In this document: positions 39,501-52,929 of the stretch, in pieces
How positions within the stretch are numbered: the stretch's first letter is position 1
How the letters are laid out: each line of letters opens with the position of its first letter
Source: Strigamia acuminata
Taxonomy: Eukaryota > Arthropoda > Chilopoda > Geophilomorpha > Linotaeniidae
Reading direction: 5' to 3'
Length of the DNA stretch: 64,000 nt
NCBI GenBank assembly: GCA_949358305.1
Contig: OX442315.1
Span: 21,728,427-21,792,426 of the forward strand
Position numbers and translations under genes: made by a program
The notes under the pieces: model-generated
Told to the model about the DNA's origin: nothing
Database searches by the model: none
The model's input: the letters and a program-made list of their open reading frames with translations, nothing else

Positions 39501-41349
39501 TTTTTAAAACTTACTTTATCTCTTTTGTCGCTTTGCTGCACTACGCCATAAAATAAAACCAAATGACAATTTTAAAACGTGTTTATACTGAAATTATAAA
39601 AGTTATGTGGCCAATTATTTAAAAAAAATTCTAAAATTCCGAAAATGTAATTTTGTTTTTTTTTCTTTCTTTTTTCTCAAGAACCTTTACAAAATTTGTC
39701 ATTTTATTTGCAACGGAAAATCGATTTTAAAATTTACAGTTTTATCTCAATTGATTTAAAAAAAGAAATCCCTTCGTGTTATTTTCTTAACAATAAAACC
39801 CAAATTCTACAAATCCTTAACAATAAATTTCTAGAAATGTCCACATTTCCTGACGATGACTTTGAAACATCACCTGGAACGTCATGGATGCCAAAAAGAG
39901 AGACTTTCTGTTTTCTGGCAGGCGGTAAAAAAGATAAAAACCTCAATGGCGCGCGGGATTGACGCGCCCTGGTGGAGGGCATGGAAATCAATACGATGTG
40001 GGCTATAGCAACGCTGCTGAAAAGGAAATTGACCAATGGAGAAATTTCAAAAACCTCACGCTCGTAGTGATGACAGTTGAGGCGCGAGTCCCATTTACGA
40101 CTCGATTGCCATTCGTCAGAGTCGGATGTTGGCTGCCGTTCTCTCGGCGTGATTAACGACACGTGACTCTCGTCAGTGAGACATGGCCTCCCTTCAATTA
40201 CGGATCCATTGGAAATAAATTATTACGCTTCACGTAAACGCCAAAGAAAAAAAAATGGGACGCGCGCAAAAAAAAGAGCGGCCAATTCACACGTCTCAAC
40301 TTGGCTCACTCGACGCGTGCAAAGCGATAAGAAATGCCAACGGCTCAAGGGTTCTCTATTCCACATCTAATTTTTACCCAGTACTACTATTTTTCACCTT
40401 TCGCCACCTTTTATCATTTCAAACTTTCAACTAATATTTAAAAACATAAAAAATAAATTTTGTGTAATATAATTTCGTATATTTTGGCAAAGAAAGTGTG
40501 TTGACGCATTGAATTCATCGATTTGCAGTTAAAATTCTCGCCACATCCTTTCGTTAATCCGAACCGTCGTCGACAAGGAGGTTGCTCGTATTCCTTTTTC
40601 CCTCTCTCGCCAATAAATTCATAGAAATTCCGCCTGGAAGGCAATTGTTTCCCGCCCTCGGGGTAATCAATGGCGGTGAGCTGGCGTTCGCCACTAATTA
40701 TGGCGCACGCTTTCCCGTTAATTACTCGTATAGCTTCCGCATTGTTTCTCGCGGGCAATTACGTTTGTGTTTGCAAGCATATTGCGCAAGCGCAGATAGG
40801 TTTCGAACGGAGACAATTAGGCAAACCACGCGTCCAATCCGCGTCCCATTTGCTGAACCCGATCTGTCTGCCAAATTCAATATAACGAGCTGTTTGTTTA
40901 GTGGAAAAACATTTTCTTTATACTCCCGTCACTGAGCGTCTTTCTCGCGATTAATCTGCACACAAATGAGAGATAAGACGCCGGCGTCTCGACCGCGTCT
41001 CCCTCTTCCGACTCATCACAATAAAAATTAAGTCAAAAGTGTGTCGTTATCTACGAGGAATCACTTTGCCACTTATCTACTCGCTTTATTACACTCAATA
41101 AAATTGAAGTGACACAACAGTAACCATGGCGATGACTCGTTGCAATTAACATCGTTAGCTATTGTGTCTTCTCAAACAAATGAACATTTCCGCTCCGAGG
41201 AGGCGGCGAAGGCTTGCCACGACATCTGTTGCCCAAATCTACAAACTCCGAGCCAACAAACTCGTCATTTTCGCCCCCAAATACTTTAAACTGCTACAAA
41301 AAAATCGCAAACTAGATGGTAATGGATATCGTAGTGAATTGCAATTGCG

Positions 41350-41357
41350 TGACGTCA
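41350..41357. promoter_or_regulatory. Palindromic CRE (TGACGTCA)
   Basis: Exact match in GCGTGACGTCACATCC. Confidence 0.35.
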
Positions 41358-43678
41358 CATCCTGGTCGTGCCGCCTCATTAGGAACGCTACAGACGCCCT
41401 GGGGGCAAATGGAGAAAGAAGAAGAGGGAAAGGGGGTAGTGGGCACAATCTCCGCTTTTAACACACTTCATTTTTATGACTTCCTAATCAGGCCGTATCT
41501 TTTCGCTTGGCCTGTGAATCCGACATGCAAAAATTACATTACGGACATAAAAAAGCGCCATCATTGATTTAAACGAAGCTATAATCGCCAAATCCCCAAA
41601 CCCTCACCCTCCACAGAAATTAATTTACACTTTCCAACTTCTTTTTTTAATCACACATTTATTCATTTATTTATTTATCTAGCCTTTTTTTGCACCTATC
41701 CTTTAATATTTCCGGCGTTTAGTACGTTTAGTATACATGTAATCAAAACCCAGCAGATAACATCATTCGGTATGTAATTTGTTTACAGTAAACATATCAT
41801 TTTGCTTTCCATTTTGATTTTATAGCTCAACATTAAAAAAAAATTAAAGCTGTGCACCATCCATTAACGCTTTGTTCAATTCGTAATTCTTTTTTCTTTG
41901 AAGCTTCTGTTTGCGTCCATCTGGCAAAAAGATGAAGATACGATGCCAGAAGAAGGGGATAAGGAGAAGTGACGCGAGCGCCGTTTAACCTTGGTGTGTA
42001 TCAGTCATCTTTCTCGGTGGCTCCGACCAGATGTGTTAAATCGACGTAAATCTGCGCGAGACACGCGGGGGCGGGGTTAATAGGACGCTGATGCTCAATG
42101 TGGGCCCTCGTCGGTCAACTGAGATGTTGGTCATTAGGAAGCACGCTAACGAAGATAAGCGTCTTACCACTAACTACACGTGTCTCACCGACGGGGTCAC
42201 AGGCCATGGAATGTCCTAAAAGGCGCTAAACGACTTCCAAAATGGCCTCGATAAGGAGCAACAACAGCGCATCGAGCATGTGTCGATTGACACGTAACTC
42301 GCAGGCGCATTTCCAAACAATGCAAATCCTCGTAGCACGCGCGCAACACGCATTTTCTCGGCATTTCTTCCTGTTTTGACTCGCGAAGAGCGGTAACCTC
42401 TTGCTACCTAATTGAATTTGATTGTAGCACTCAAATTAACTCTTTTTTTTTTTCCAAAAAAAATTTTTTTTTTCAGATTGCATTTTTTCCCGCTTGCCAC
42501 TCCGCTTTTAAGAAAGTCGAAAATTTTCACCTTTGTCAAAACAACAATGTGAAAAGCAGCAGTCATTGTCCCACGCCTTGTTCACAAAGTGCTTCACCTG
42601 GTCCCCGTCACGTTCGAATCACTTGTAATTAAGGTTTGCAAGTGGTTTTATTTAATTAAAGACTCCGAGAAAGTACAGTGTGTGGTCATTAAAAAACGAA
42701 CGCACATTAAAGGACGCCAGGAAGGTAATTTTGGGGTAATGGCCTCCGTGTTTTTACCTCTCATTTCTCGCCATGGGAAAAAGAGCACTCGATTTTGGCA
42801 CCTTTTTTGTCGCTATTCTTTTAATTTATTTACGCTCAACCAAAATAAACCTAATAAACCCAAGCTAATTAAGACAAATTGCGACTTGTTGACAGTCCAA
42901 AGAAGCACTCGATAAATTTCACAACCAAAAACACATGACGCTGCCGCGCGGAAACGCAACCCGGACGCCGGTTTCAAAGCTCGTTTTGACACTTATCTTT
43001 CTTTTAGCAGTGGTGACAAAAATTATCAACATTTCACTCGGCAGGCACGAAGAAGAAAATTCCTTTTTAAAAAAAAACCGACACCCGAAACGCGCGAAAT
43101 GAGCTTGCGTCCCATTAAAAAACGTCGACTTAATTTACAGACGCGAATAGAACCAAAAAAAAAAAATTTAAAAATTTAAAAATTCTTTTTTTTTTAAAAA
43201 AAAGGTGCAGATAGTCTCTTGCGATGTACTTAGTAATGACGTAGGGTAATGGTTGGATATTGCACACTAAATCACGTTGTCATTATAGAAGAAGCGGCAT
43301 AGCTGCACGTGCATCTAAATATGTTCACGTTTTGCGGCGCGATGCATGCATCAAGTTGACAAATACACGATTTATGACTAAAGTGTATAAGATGGTGGAC
43401 TTTAATGAAGAAGGACAATCTGAGTAATGGAATGCAGCTCACCTGGCACAACCTCATTGTAAGGTGAGAAGACAGATGGTAAATCACCCACGAAACGAGG
43501 ATTGAGTAATCAACCGTGATTGGCACTCCGTAAAAAAAAATTAATGTCACCTGTTAACCTCATTAAAGCAACGTTTACGGTATTTTAAAATACTTTAAAG
43601 TTGCACACACATCCATACATTCCCCCCCTCAGCCATCAGTTCACAAAACGTATAGGCCTAATGTGGTCATTTGTTCAC

Positions 43679-43694
43679 CACACACACACACACA
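43679..43694. repeat. (CA)n microsatellite
   Basis: About eight CA units. Confidence 0.85.
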
Positions 43695-46282
43695 TACACC
43701 GAACACATGGGACAAAAAAAAGTGAGGGAAAGACGCGGCCATTAAAGTGCTTTGCATTCCTTGGCACGAAGACGGATTTGAAAGCAACCACCCTCTATTT
43801 TTGGCACCAAACTGGCCATAAATCGTCCGTTTATTATTATCGTAATGCCTATTAACCACAAACAGTGTCATTTGTCTCTGTCTCGCAATTAAGTTATCAA
43901 TGGTTTATTTGGCCGAATATTGCACGTGCACATTTCGGATGCTGCATACAATAGCCTCGTTGGTTGAGGTCGAACGACGAGGGTTAGAAAACATTTGAGC
44001 ATCATTACACGCTCTTGTTAAGCCGTCAGTGTCAAAATCCAAGTGACAGGTTTATTACTCTGCAGATTAATTTGGCGTCGGCGCTCGGGGCAATTTTTAC
44101 CTGTGCAATCCAAGGTCACAAAAGAAAATCGTGACCAAGTAAAATGCCCATCGTGCTCATACCGTAAAAATGTCTCGTGGGAAATTTTTGTTGACAAAAT
44201 GCCACGTGCCGAAAATCCCCACTAATTGGCCATTTTCATGACACCGAATTTTTAAACTTTCAATCAACTCTTGTTTACGAGTGCAGAAATAAACAAGTTT
44301 TTACGATTTTTTCTCCCCTCGTGTGGAATTTGGAGCAGGTACGAGACGCAGGAACAGTGGTCAAGGATAATTCATCCGATTCGAGGGGCACGGGAAGGAT
44401 GTGGGAATCGAAACACCTCAAACTCACCATTTTGGCGAATTATTTTCTTTTCACTCCTCAATCCAACAAGCAAAAAAAAAAAAGTTTAAACTTTTAATCC
44501 AAAGCCATTTATTGCCATCACAGATTTCAATCAAATGGCAAAATGTTTTTTTTTTCTTTCTTTCTTTCTTTTTTTGCCTTTTGCTAAGCGATGAAGAGGA
44601 TTGGAATAAAGAGGAATGGGTTGGTGGGCGAGATGCAAAACAGCGTTCAGTAATCGGGTTTGAGTTCAAAGTGAGTTGCGATAAAAATCATGCGGGTGCA
44701 TGAATGATTTCTGTTGATTCTGTGCGCGTGCGTCGAGCTTCGCACGCGCTCGGGACAGTTCTGGATGTTGATTAGCCCCCTCTGACTGCAAACAGCACAG
44801 CATTTCACTGAAGGTAATCACCTTGAGAGAAAAAGAGAAACGGTGCTGACGCCTCTCAGCTCCCCTTTTTGTTTGCTGCCATTTCCATAAGAAACGGAGG
44901 CCATTTTCATAGACAGTTGCTCCATTTGCATTGAGACGCGCGCGCGGGGAGCCTGCACGGCTTTATGGGGGCCACCCTCGCTGTAATAAAAGCCAAATGT
45001 TTTTCAATTCAACAATGTAACGTATGGAAAATGGCTAAAAGTAACATAACACCTTTTAGGTTATACGAGATACCCACGACTTACTAACTTGTTTTGCTTT
45101 GCTTCTGCCTTTTTTATAGTGAACTGGCTTCTTTAAATGGATCCATTTCTTTATAACGTAAAGTAAAGAATGATTTTACTATGCAAAAAAATGAGTAAAA
45201 GAAAAAAAATGTCTACCAAACACATCCGAGATGGCGAGAATTTTTTTTCTCCATCGCACTGTGCCGGATTACCGTAACGTCAGAACGTTTTGCTCGTGCA
45301 CTGCATAATTTCCAAGTCGGGATGCGAATAATGGCATGAAGAGGTCGTTAAAGGAATTTTCGCCTTCATTACTACAGTGACAAAGATGAGTAGACTCGTT
45401 TCATCATTTGATGACACTTCCACACCCCTTAGAAAAATATTGAGTTCAGGAGCCATTTTCATGAGCTACAAAGTCAGGCTTTCCTTTGTCAACTTGTTGT
45501 CCATGAGAGTCCATTACACTTGAATAGAAGTGACCGAGGCCACCTCTGCAGGTGACTACAAAATCTATTCAAGCACAAGTATGCCCGCAAATCGCATGGG
45601 AAAGTGTGAGTTTTCTGATACCGTCCAAACATATAATTAAATATTCAACACGTATGTAATTTGTAACACTAATGTTGAATTTTAAACGTTTAATGTTTTT
45701 TAAATATCTTTCACCTTCAAAAGGACAAACTAGCAGTGCTAGAAAAATATCTTAAAATATATGAAAATATAATGTCAACTCACGGGTGTGTATGTGTGAT
45801 ATTATATCATACGAACCACGCCAGGTGTGCGGAATGTACATTAGAAAAAGCACAAAGACGTGTATTTAAATTCCACTCATGTGACAAGAATAAACCCATT
45901 GAATTTTTTTTTTCCACTCGAAAATGTTTTATTTTCTTTCGTTGCTGTCTTGTATTTCATGCATACAAAGAAGCAACTTGTTTCTTCGTCACGGGCTTGA
46001 CTTTTTAAAGAGGGCGTTCCCGCTCCAATCTGTCATCATCTGTTGGCGTCGCTTCTTATAAGTGGAGTAATGAAGCAGCGACCAACCCGCGGGGTCCTAG
46101 AGAGGGAAAGGCAGAAGTGGGGTGGGGAAATGCTGTGAAAAGAAAGCAACAGAGCGAATCGAGTGGAGAGCAAAATGCTGCACCGGGCCAACGCGTGAAA
46201 TTTCCCGCCGGTCCTTGAATCGCGGGTAATCAGGGCGTCTCGAGAGGGGTGGCCCAAACGTCAATTATATTCTGACCAGAAC

Positions 46283-46290
46283 TGACGTCA
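46283..46290. promoter_or_regulatory. Palindromic CRE (TGACGTCA)
   Basis: Exact match in ACTGACGTCACGC. Confidence 0.35.
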
Positions 46291-49200
46291 CGCTTCATAA
46301 GCGATATTGTAGTCGTATGAATGAACGCTAACAGCGGTGATGGAACCAACCTGAGTTGAGTTCAAAAACAGGCTGAGGGAACGCACCCTTTGAGCAATAT
46401 AATTGGTGCGTTCCAAAGTAGGGGTCATGCATTCAAAGCGAGCAATAAGCCACTTTCAACTACTCGATGGCCATTTATGAAAGGAAAAACAGTAAAGAAA
46501 ATGTTGAAGTGGTATAAATTGTGTCCTTGGACGTGTTTTGAAGTGTTGCACAGTCTCAATTTGCCCACAATTGTAGCGCGACAACAAAAAGACGGCGAAA
46601 AAAAAACGCGAAGAATAATTCCACTAGTTACGACTGACAGCAGGAATGGTACTTGCTACGTTTAAGAACACCTGGGCTGGTAATTGATGTCGGTTTTACA
46701 AGCTCCAAGCCGAAGCAATTTGTTTTCCAAAGAGGAAAAAAGATGAGAAAAATAAGCAAAACGCAAGTCATTCTCAGTGTCCACCGCAGAGTTAGTGGAC
46801 ACATCTTCCAGACAGGCTGAAAAGCAGATTAACGTCGCGCTGGTGTCAAACGGGCGATTTATGACTTCCACTGTGGGGTGCTGATGGAAAATTACGGGGT
46901 TTGCAGCTAATCTCTTAAACGCGTTCATCGAAATCCAATTACGAGCACGAGGCATCCCGCGGAGCCCTGGGAGGGACGCGAGGAGGGGAAGAGGAGGGCC
47001 GTCTTTTTTCGCCGCGTTCGTCCACCTGCCCCCCACGAGGTGCTGATTCTCCAGCGTCGACGGCGTAGAAAAACAGTTTCGAGCGACCCTCAGTCATCTG
47101 TTTGATTTGCCGTCCAGTCACCAGGGAGCGCACGACGCCACCGCCACGGTTGGCAGACCAAGCAGCACGGTCGCCGGCTGTCCCCTGCAGCGTTCCAATC
47201 TCATTATAACGATCTCTTGTTTGCGATGAATCTTCACACCTGGACCCGATCGCCAATTGCTCGCTCCGAGTAAACACTGACTTTAAGGCGACAGGTGTGC
47301 GGGGGCGGTCGAATGCCTAATGGAGAGCATTCGCGAGACGCTGTTTGTGTGTTGTGTATTGGGGATGATGTTGAGGGTCGAGAGCAAAGCAAATGGCGAA
47401 CAAAGGTGCAGTAACGAAGCCCTAACTCTAATATCCGGCTTTGCTTGGAAGCTCCCTCTATGCCTATACAACGCCACTGATTTGAGACGGAACCCGAAAA
47501 CACAATGGAAACCGATTTGGAAGTTTGAGAAAGAGCTCGATTAGTTATCTTTACATCATTGGGCAGCAAAAGATGCGAGACTAGCCATTTATTGAAGCTG
47601 AAGCAAACACTTTTTAAATGGCAGCTGCGTGTAGTCAGCGTCAACTCATTGTGATGCGCGCGCCTATTCATTCATGTCAATTAATCTTTTAAGTGTGGCT
47701 TCAGGCTCCCATGTCAGCACCAATTAAGAAAAACATTGTTGACTACTGCAAATTGATTGCACAACAATAACGTGGTCAGGTCGTTGATTAAACTCTCAAT
47801 TAGAAAATTAGAACGTCGAATTAACTTTTTTATTTTTGTTAAAATTTTTTTTAAAAATATATCAAACATTGTGCAAAACTCACTTTGCTCGCATTCGCAT
47901 AGTTGTTTACTTTCCAACAATAAAAGGGGGTGAAACTTTTCGCGTTTTGTTTGTGCAGTTGAGTTCAAAGCGCGAATCTAACTTTTCAATTTCCATCTGA
48001 AAATCAACGACCAAATTCATCCTGCACGAGGCGCCCCTCAACCCACAGCAAGCCATTATCCGCACAGAACCATCTCATTAGCATTGCAACCCCACGACAG
48101 CCAATGGTTGAGTGGAGAGGCGAAAGGACTAGGAGGGTGGCTTGCGTCGATGAAACAGCGGCGCGTCTTCTCTTTCTCGGTTGCTAATGATTTTTTAAGA
48201 TGTCTTTCTTGGCATCCCGTTTTTCAAGTGAGTCTCACGAGGGATTCAAGAGGTGACGCGAATTCCCTTTCCATCACTAAATAAATGCAAAGAAAAACTC
48301 CTTACAACCATAGAAAAGCGGGAAAAAAATATTTATTTCCCTTTTTTTTTCCTCCTCCGTCTTCATGCTTCTATTTCTTCTTCTAAATCCTTATTAAGTA
48401 TTGTGCAGGGGCGTACAGAAAAAAATGTAACGTTCTTCGTATTAGTCGCATGGCAACAATCACTTTGGTCGTTTAGCATTTAGGTAATTTGTTAAGCCAG
48501 CTTTTATGGTTCGTAGAGTTCGTAAGGTATTAATAGTGCGCAAATAAGGGAGATGGGAGCAAGCGCCTTCGTGACTCACTCATCGCGCTCGCTTATCGCG
48601 AAAAACTTATCCCCGAGTCTGCATGCAACAATAGAAGAATAAATTTTGTCCGAAAAGCACCAATGAGCGCGTTATAATGCTTATCGTGTACATGGGGGGA
48701 GGAAGAGTTGGCAGAGGTAGCCGGGAAATCTGATATTGACGCGCGATAGTGCGAACGCATTCTTTGACAACGTATTGCACGTGTCAGCATAAATCACAAG
48801 CCAGCGCACACTGACTAACGTATTTCCGTTACCTCGGGAACCAACATGGCCGACTAAAATACCCGAGCGCCACCGCGTGACCGTCGCGGAAAGGGATGGA
48901 TGAGTAAACGCAGCCAACCTTCCCTTTCCCTTCCATTTTCCCCTCCACCCTCTTTTCCATCTCCCTCCCACTCGTTATCGGGTGCCAACCCCCTCATCAT
49001 CCCCACCCCGTACTTGAATGAAAATGCCATTCATATTCACCCCATGAGTAAATACATAACTAATGAGATAAACAAGAAGGCAAAAGCAAACACTAATTGT
49101 CCAAAAGCAAAATCTTTTTATAATAGAAATGCGAAACGTTACGTTTCACACGCAATCAACTTTGACATATCTCACATTCATCATTACAAATTTTTGTTAC

Positions 49201-49660
49201 AAATTTCTTTATTTGTTTTTATTTTTTTAATATAGCAAGCCCGAATCGAACGTAAACATCGGCAACCGGATTAGAAAGAAAGAAAATGCGTTAGAAATTG
49301 ATTCGAATAAAGAGAAGAGAAAAGCTTTCTCCAATTAGGACCTAATTCCTCGAGTCGAAGTCGAACAAGCCCCTAATGCAAACCACTCGTCGTTTGCGGT
49401 CACCCTCGGTGGGCTTTGACACTTTGCTAGTTTAAAAGGTTAAGATGACGTTATAAGATGAAGTGGAGGGGAGAGCTGAGCTCAGTTCAGCTCAACTCAC
49501 CTCACCTCACCCACCCTTCGTTCTTGTGTGAAAAGAAGTCAGTTTTAACACCCTGAGTGCTAAAACTGAAACCGCGGTCGGTTCATAATTCCAAACTTGA
49601 TCTGAGGGAAGGGTCGACGTGAGAGAAACTTTTGGCGCAAGAAAGCAGGCAAGGGTGAGG

Positions 49661-49683
49661 GGATGAGATGAGATGAGATGAGA
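49661..49683. repeat. (GATGA)n microsatellite
   Basis: Four and a half pentanucleotide GATGA units. Confidence 0.85.
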
Positions 49684-50410
49684 CATGTTAAAAGGGATAT
49701 CGCTCAAGAGAAAGGGTGGGTCCTGTTGTTCATTTGTTTTTCTCCCACATGGACAACTCGGTCTGTAAAAAGGGGATGAACTTGTGTGGCCCTGTTAATC
49801 CTCTTACGGGTCTTTTCAAGTGGTGAATGATCATCGCTTTTGGAGCCTGCCCTTTTAATCCGACAAGTCAAGGGGAGAACGTGCCACAAGCTGGGCTGCT
49901 AGACACTCTTGAATACGACACTTGAAAACACACGTCAAGAACAAATTTCTCTTTCTCACAGCTACTGCCGTTTCTGATTAAACAATTACCATCAATTTTT
50001 TTTATTTAATGTAATGTAATTTAAATTCTCATTTCCTTTATCTATAATAGCTATTTAAATTTTTAATGATTAGTGCTTGAAATTTACTTGGCCTATCAAA
50101 TTATTGCCTAAGATTGATAAGGTGCTAAGGATTAAAGCTATTTAACATGAATAGTTAAATCTTATTATAAGATCTCGTATCCTTTTTGAACCCTTCAATA
50201 TCTTCTGCAATCTACACTCGAAATTCTTCAAATTACTACTATAGTTACGTATTAAACTTTTCTGAGTCCAGTATACCCCTTATATTCTCAAATGTTTTCT
50301 TGCATTGCACCCTCATGAAAAATATATCAGTTTTCATACCCTTTCTACACCTTGGCAGATATTTCTGCTTGCATTCAAGTAGAAAGTATCAGCGCAAAGT
50401 GCAGAAAAGC

Positions 50411-50852
50411 TAAAGGGCGAGTCAAAAGCCTGGACACACATTTTCTCTTGTAAATAACTGAAGCTACATCAATGCTAATAAAGCAGTTGAATAGGAGCGA
50501 TGACGGGGGCTATCCAGTTGGGACCTTAAGTTTGACTCGGAAGGTACCGGGTGGCCCACATAAAAGCGGCCCGAAAATATGTGTATGTAATATTATGGGG
50601 CCGCTTTTATGTGGGCCACCCGGTATCTTCAAAGTTATCCAATTTTTTTTTTTACTTTTTAAACAGTTGAATATAAAGCAAAATTTTCAATCTCAAAGTT
50701 GTAGAGCACCATCGAATTAGCATTGCAACTTTATCTTATTCATCTTAAGTTAAATATTCTTCTTAAAATAAAGAAAACAATTCGGCAAATTGATATATCT
50801 TCAGACATTTTCATGAAAAAAGTCTTGTCCAGACTTTTGATTTCTCCCTGTA
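50411..50852. mobile_element. TA-flanked MITE with mariner-like ends
   Basis: A left end beginning TA AAGGGCGAGTC at 50411 is matched inversely by a right end GATTTCTCCCTG TA finishing at 50852. The two share the core TCAAAAG(C/T)CTGGACA with one indel, about 22 bp. TA on both sides fits a Tc1/mariner-type target duplication. The 440-bp interior has no transposase frame, so the element is non-autonomous. It carries a second, nested hairpin element at 50545-50625. Confidence 0.6.
50545..50625. mobile_element. Perfect 81-bp hairpin MITE nested in a larger MITE
   Basis: Twenty-eight-base arms (50545-50572 and 50598-50625), starting TACCGGGTGGCCC, are exact reverse complements around a 25-base A+T-rich loop. 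The outermost bases are TA on both sides, so TA may be the target duplication and CCGGGTGGCC the terminal repeat, as in Tc1/mariner relatives. Perfect arms imply recent arrival or copying. Confidence 0.75.
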
Positions 50853-50859
50853 GTCTACA

Positions 50860-52515
50860 CCATACACAATAAAAATTGCACATTCGTCACTGCAAAGACG
50901 CAAACTATAGATGTTGTTTCATATTTTGAACAACAAAAAACCTGGTAACTCCAGTTATACTCTAATGAAACCAATATAATCCACATGTTTCTATTAATGT
51001 AAAGTAATAAATAATATTTTTAATAAAAATAATAAAATGTCTAATTTTAACTCAATACTTTTCAATGCTTTCTTATGACACATTTCACACATCCCACAAA
51101 AAAAAGAAAAAGAAAGTCAATAGTTAAGAAAAAAAATCATCATGATGTCACGCACTACAATTGGCACGTAGACATTGTTCTCACAATGAAAGCGTATTGG
51201 AAAAGAGAATATTAGTTTCGAGTGCCAAACTAAAATGAGCTTTAAAACTAACTCTATTTCTGGTTTCTTAAGTAAGTGAGGGAGCAATCATCCGGCATTT
51301 AGCAAATACCCTTTTCTCAATGCCCTTTGGGACCAATTCTTTTATGGAAGTCTCCTTTTCGCCTTTCGCATGATGAGATTCCCGCTCATGCAACGACTCA
51401 ATTAAAAAAAAAGGAACGGGTGTATGAGAGAATTCGTTATCTCCACGTTTGGCTCTGAAAGGAACCATTAAGGGTAACTGCTTTGGGCCGGAATTGGACT
51501 TGAAGTCATGACGACAATAAATCAAAGCCAACAACCCCTCCAGTCCCCGCAATTCATCATTGGAGTCCGATCATGTAAGATGATTGCAATGATCAATATG
51601 TTTCAGTTTGCGGATTCCCGTTAATTCGGTGGCTGTGAAAAGGGCAGCGGCGCCTTCATATACGAGGGTTTACGTAATTATCTAAATTAGACTCATAAAT
51701 CTGTTTCTTTACTTGCTAGCTCATTAATGGGACAACATAGGTGCAACGAAATGGTCGATTCCTTCGAATTTTTCATGAAATTTGATTGCATTGATTTATT
51801 TATTTACACACTAAGAAATGGAATTTGTAAATTGTAATTTAAAAATTTAATTTGTTTTAAAAATAAAACGTCCTTGCGGGTCATGTGTACACGTTCGCTT
51901 ATCACGTTTTGAATTTCGTTGTTTATCTTACTCCCTTGTTACTTTCCCACCATCTTATTTCTCTTCAAGTATAACATTTCAAAATCGTTGTGTCTCGAAA
52001 ACTCGTTACAGCAAAAATGATTAAAGGCGATTTATGTTTGAGGATTGTTTTTAAAAATATATGTCTACTGAAAGCACTGTAAAGCGTATTTTTTGTTACT
52101 TATTTAATCTCAAACTAAACAAGTTTTTTATTTCGCCAATTATTGACGACCATAATCACGACCGACGTGAAGAACTATATTATAAATATCCCGTTCATGA
52201 GTTAAAAAAAAAATTACCGTGATAGTGATTATTAACAAAATATTCGGCGAAAATAACCTTGGAGTTTTTCTTTATTTCTCCACAAAATTTTCGGATGTAA
52301 TAGCTTTGGGCTGGAAACTTGGTTTATAGCTTCACTGATTGCAATTGTGCACGGTTAAAGTTATCACTTAACTAACTCGCAATTTTGCAGACTCAACCAA
52401 GGTGAAACAAAACTGTTTTCAAAAAGATGGATAAAGGTATCACCGAATACGTTTACAGTATCAATAAACCCGCAAAAATGAGTCCCCACGATGAAATCTT
52501 GAAAGTGTTTAAAAA
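50860..52515. other. Non-coding A+T-rich DNA
   Basis: No gene, intact repeat or RNA recognised. Reading frames are short; a 94-codon minus frame at 51268-51552 has no known domain. Confidence 0.55.
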
Positions 52516-52520
52516 TCTTA

Positions 52521-52860
52521 TAAAATTTTTGAAAATGATGTAAATTTTTGAAAATGATGTAAATTTTTGAAAATAATGTAAATTTTTTGAAAATAGTGTA
52601 AATTTTTTGAAAATAATGTAAATTTTTTGAAAAAAATGTAAATTTTTTGAAAATAATGTACATTTTTTAAAAATAATGTAAATTTTTTGAAAATAATGTA
52701 AATTTTTTGAAAATAATGTTAAGTTTTTGAAATTGTTGTACAATATTTGAAATTGTTGTACAATATTTGAAATTGTTGTACAATATTTGAAATTGTTGTA
52801 CAATATTTGAAATTGTTGTTCAATATTTGAAATTGTTGTACAATTTTTGAAATTTTTGTG
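52521..52860. repeat. 20-bp minisatellite made of two related unit types
   Basis: About 17 units of exactly or nearly 20 bp lie in continuous phase. Roughly ten are A-type (AATTTTTTGAAAATAATGTA, 52521-52730), then about six B-type (CAATATTTGAAATTGTTGTA, 52731-52860). Degenerate units trail to about 52.93 kb. The B units are almost identical to each other, whereas the A units vary. Because 20 is not a multiple of 3 and the minus strand of the unit lacks stops, overlapping open frames arise in more than one frame. They are artefacts of the repeat. Confidence 0.9.
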
Positions 52861-52929
52861 AAATTTTTGCGGTTTTTTGTGAAATTTGTGCGATTTTTTT
52901 GAAAGTTTTTATAATTTTTTGTGGAATTT

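Larger units (their letters stand above)
35300..50405. other. Non-coding intergenic DNA upstream of Msx
   Basis: No further exon is supported. The first few hundred bases (to about 35.55 kb) continue the G+C-rich promoter island. After that the sequence is A+T-rich with scattered G+C-richer patches, for example 41.95-42.3 and 46.9-47.3 kb. It holds palindromic CREs at 36558-36565, 41350-41357 and 46283-46290. CACGTG occurs near 35.58, 39.30, 40.16, 42.18, 43.30, 43.92, 44.21 and 48.78 kb. Poly(A)/poly(T) clusters lie at 42443-42473 and 43155-43203. Longer frames have no recognisable domain. Likely regulatory territory of Msx, by inference only. Confidence 0.6.

Noticed and set aside
45520-45575. 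Short inverted repeat CTTGAATAG/CTATTCAAG
   Set aside because: Nine-base arms are within chance expectation for 64 kb.
52364-52803. Two overlapping Phe/Lys/Ile/Asn-rich frames that look like a repeat protein
   Set aside because: They are produced by the 20-bp minisatellite, whose minus strand lacks stops in all frames.
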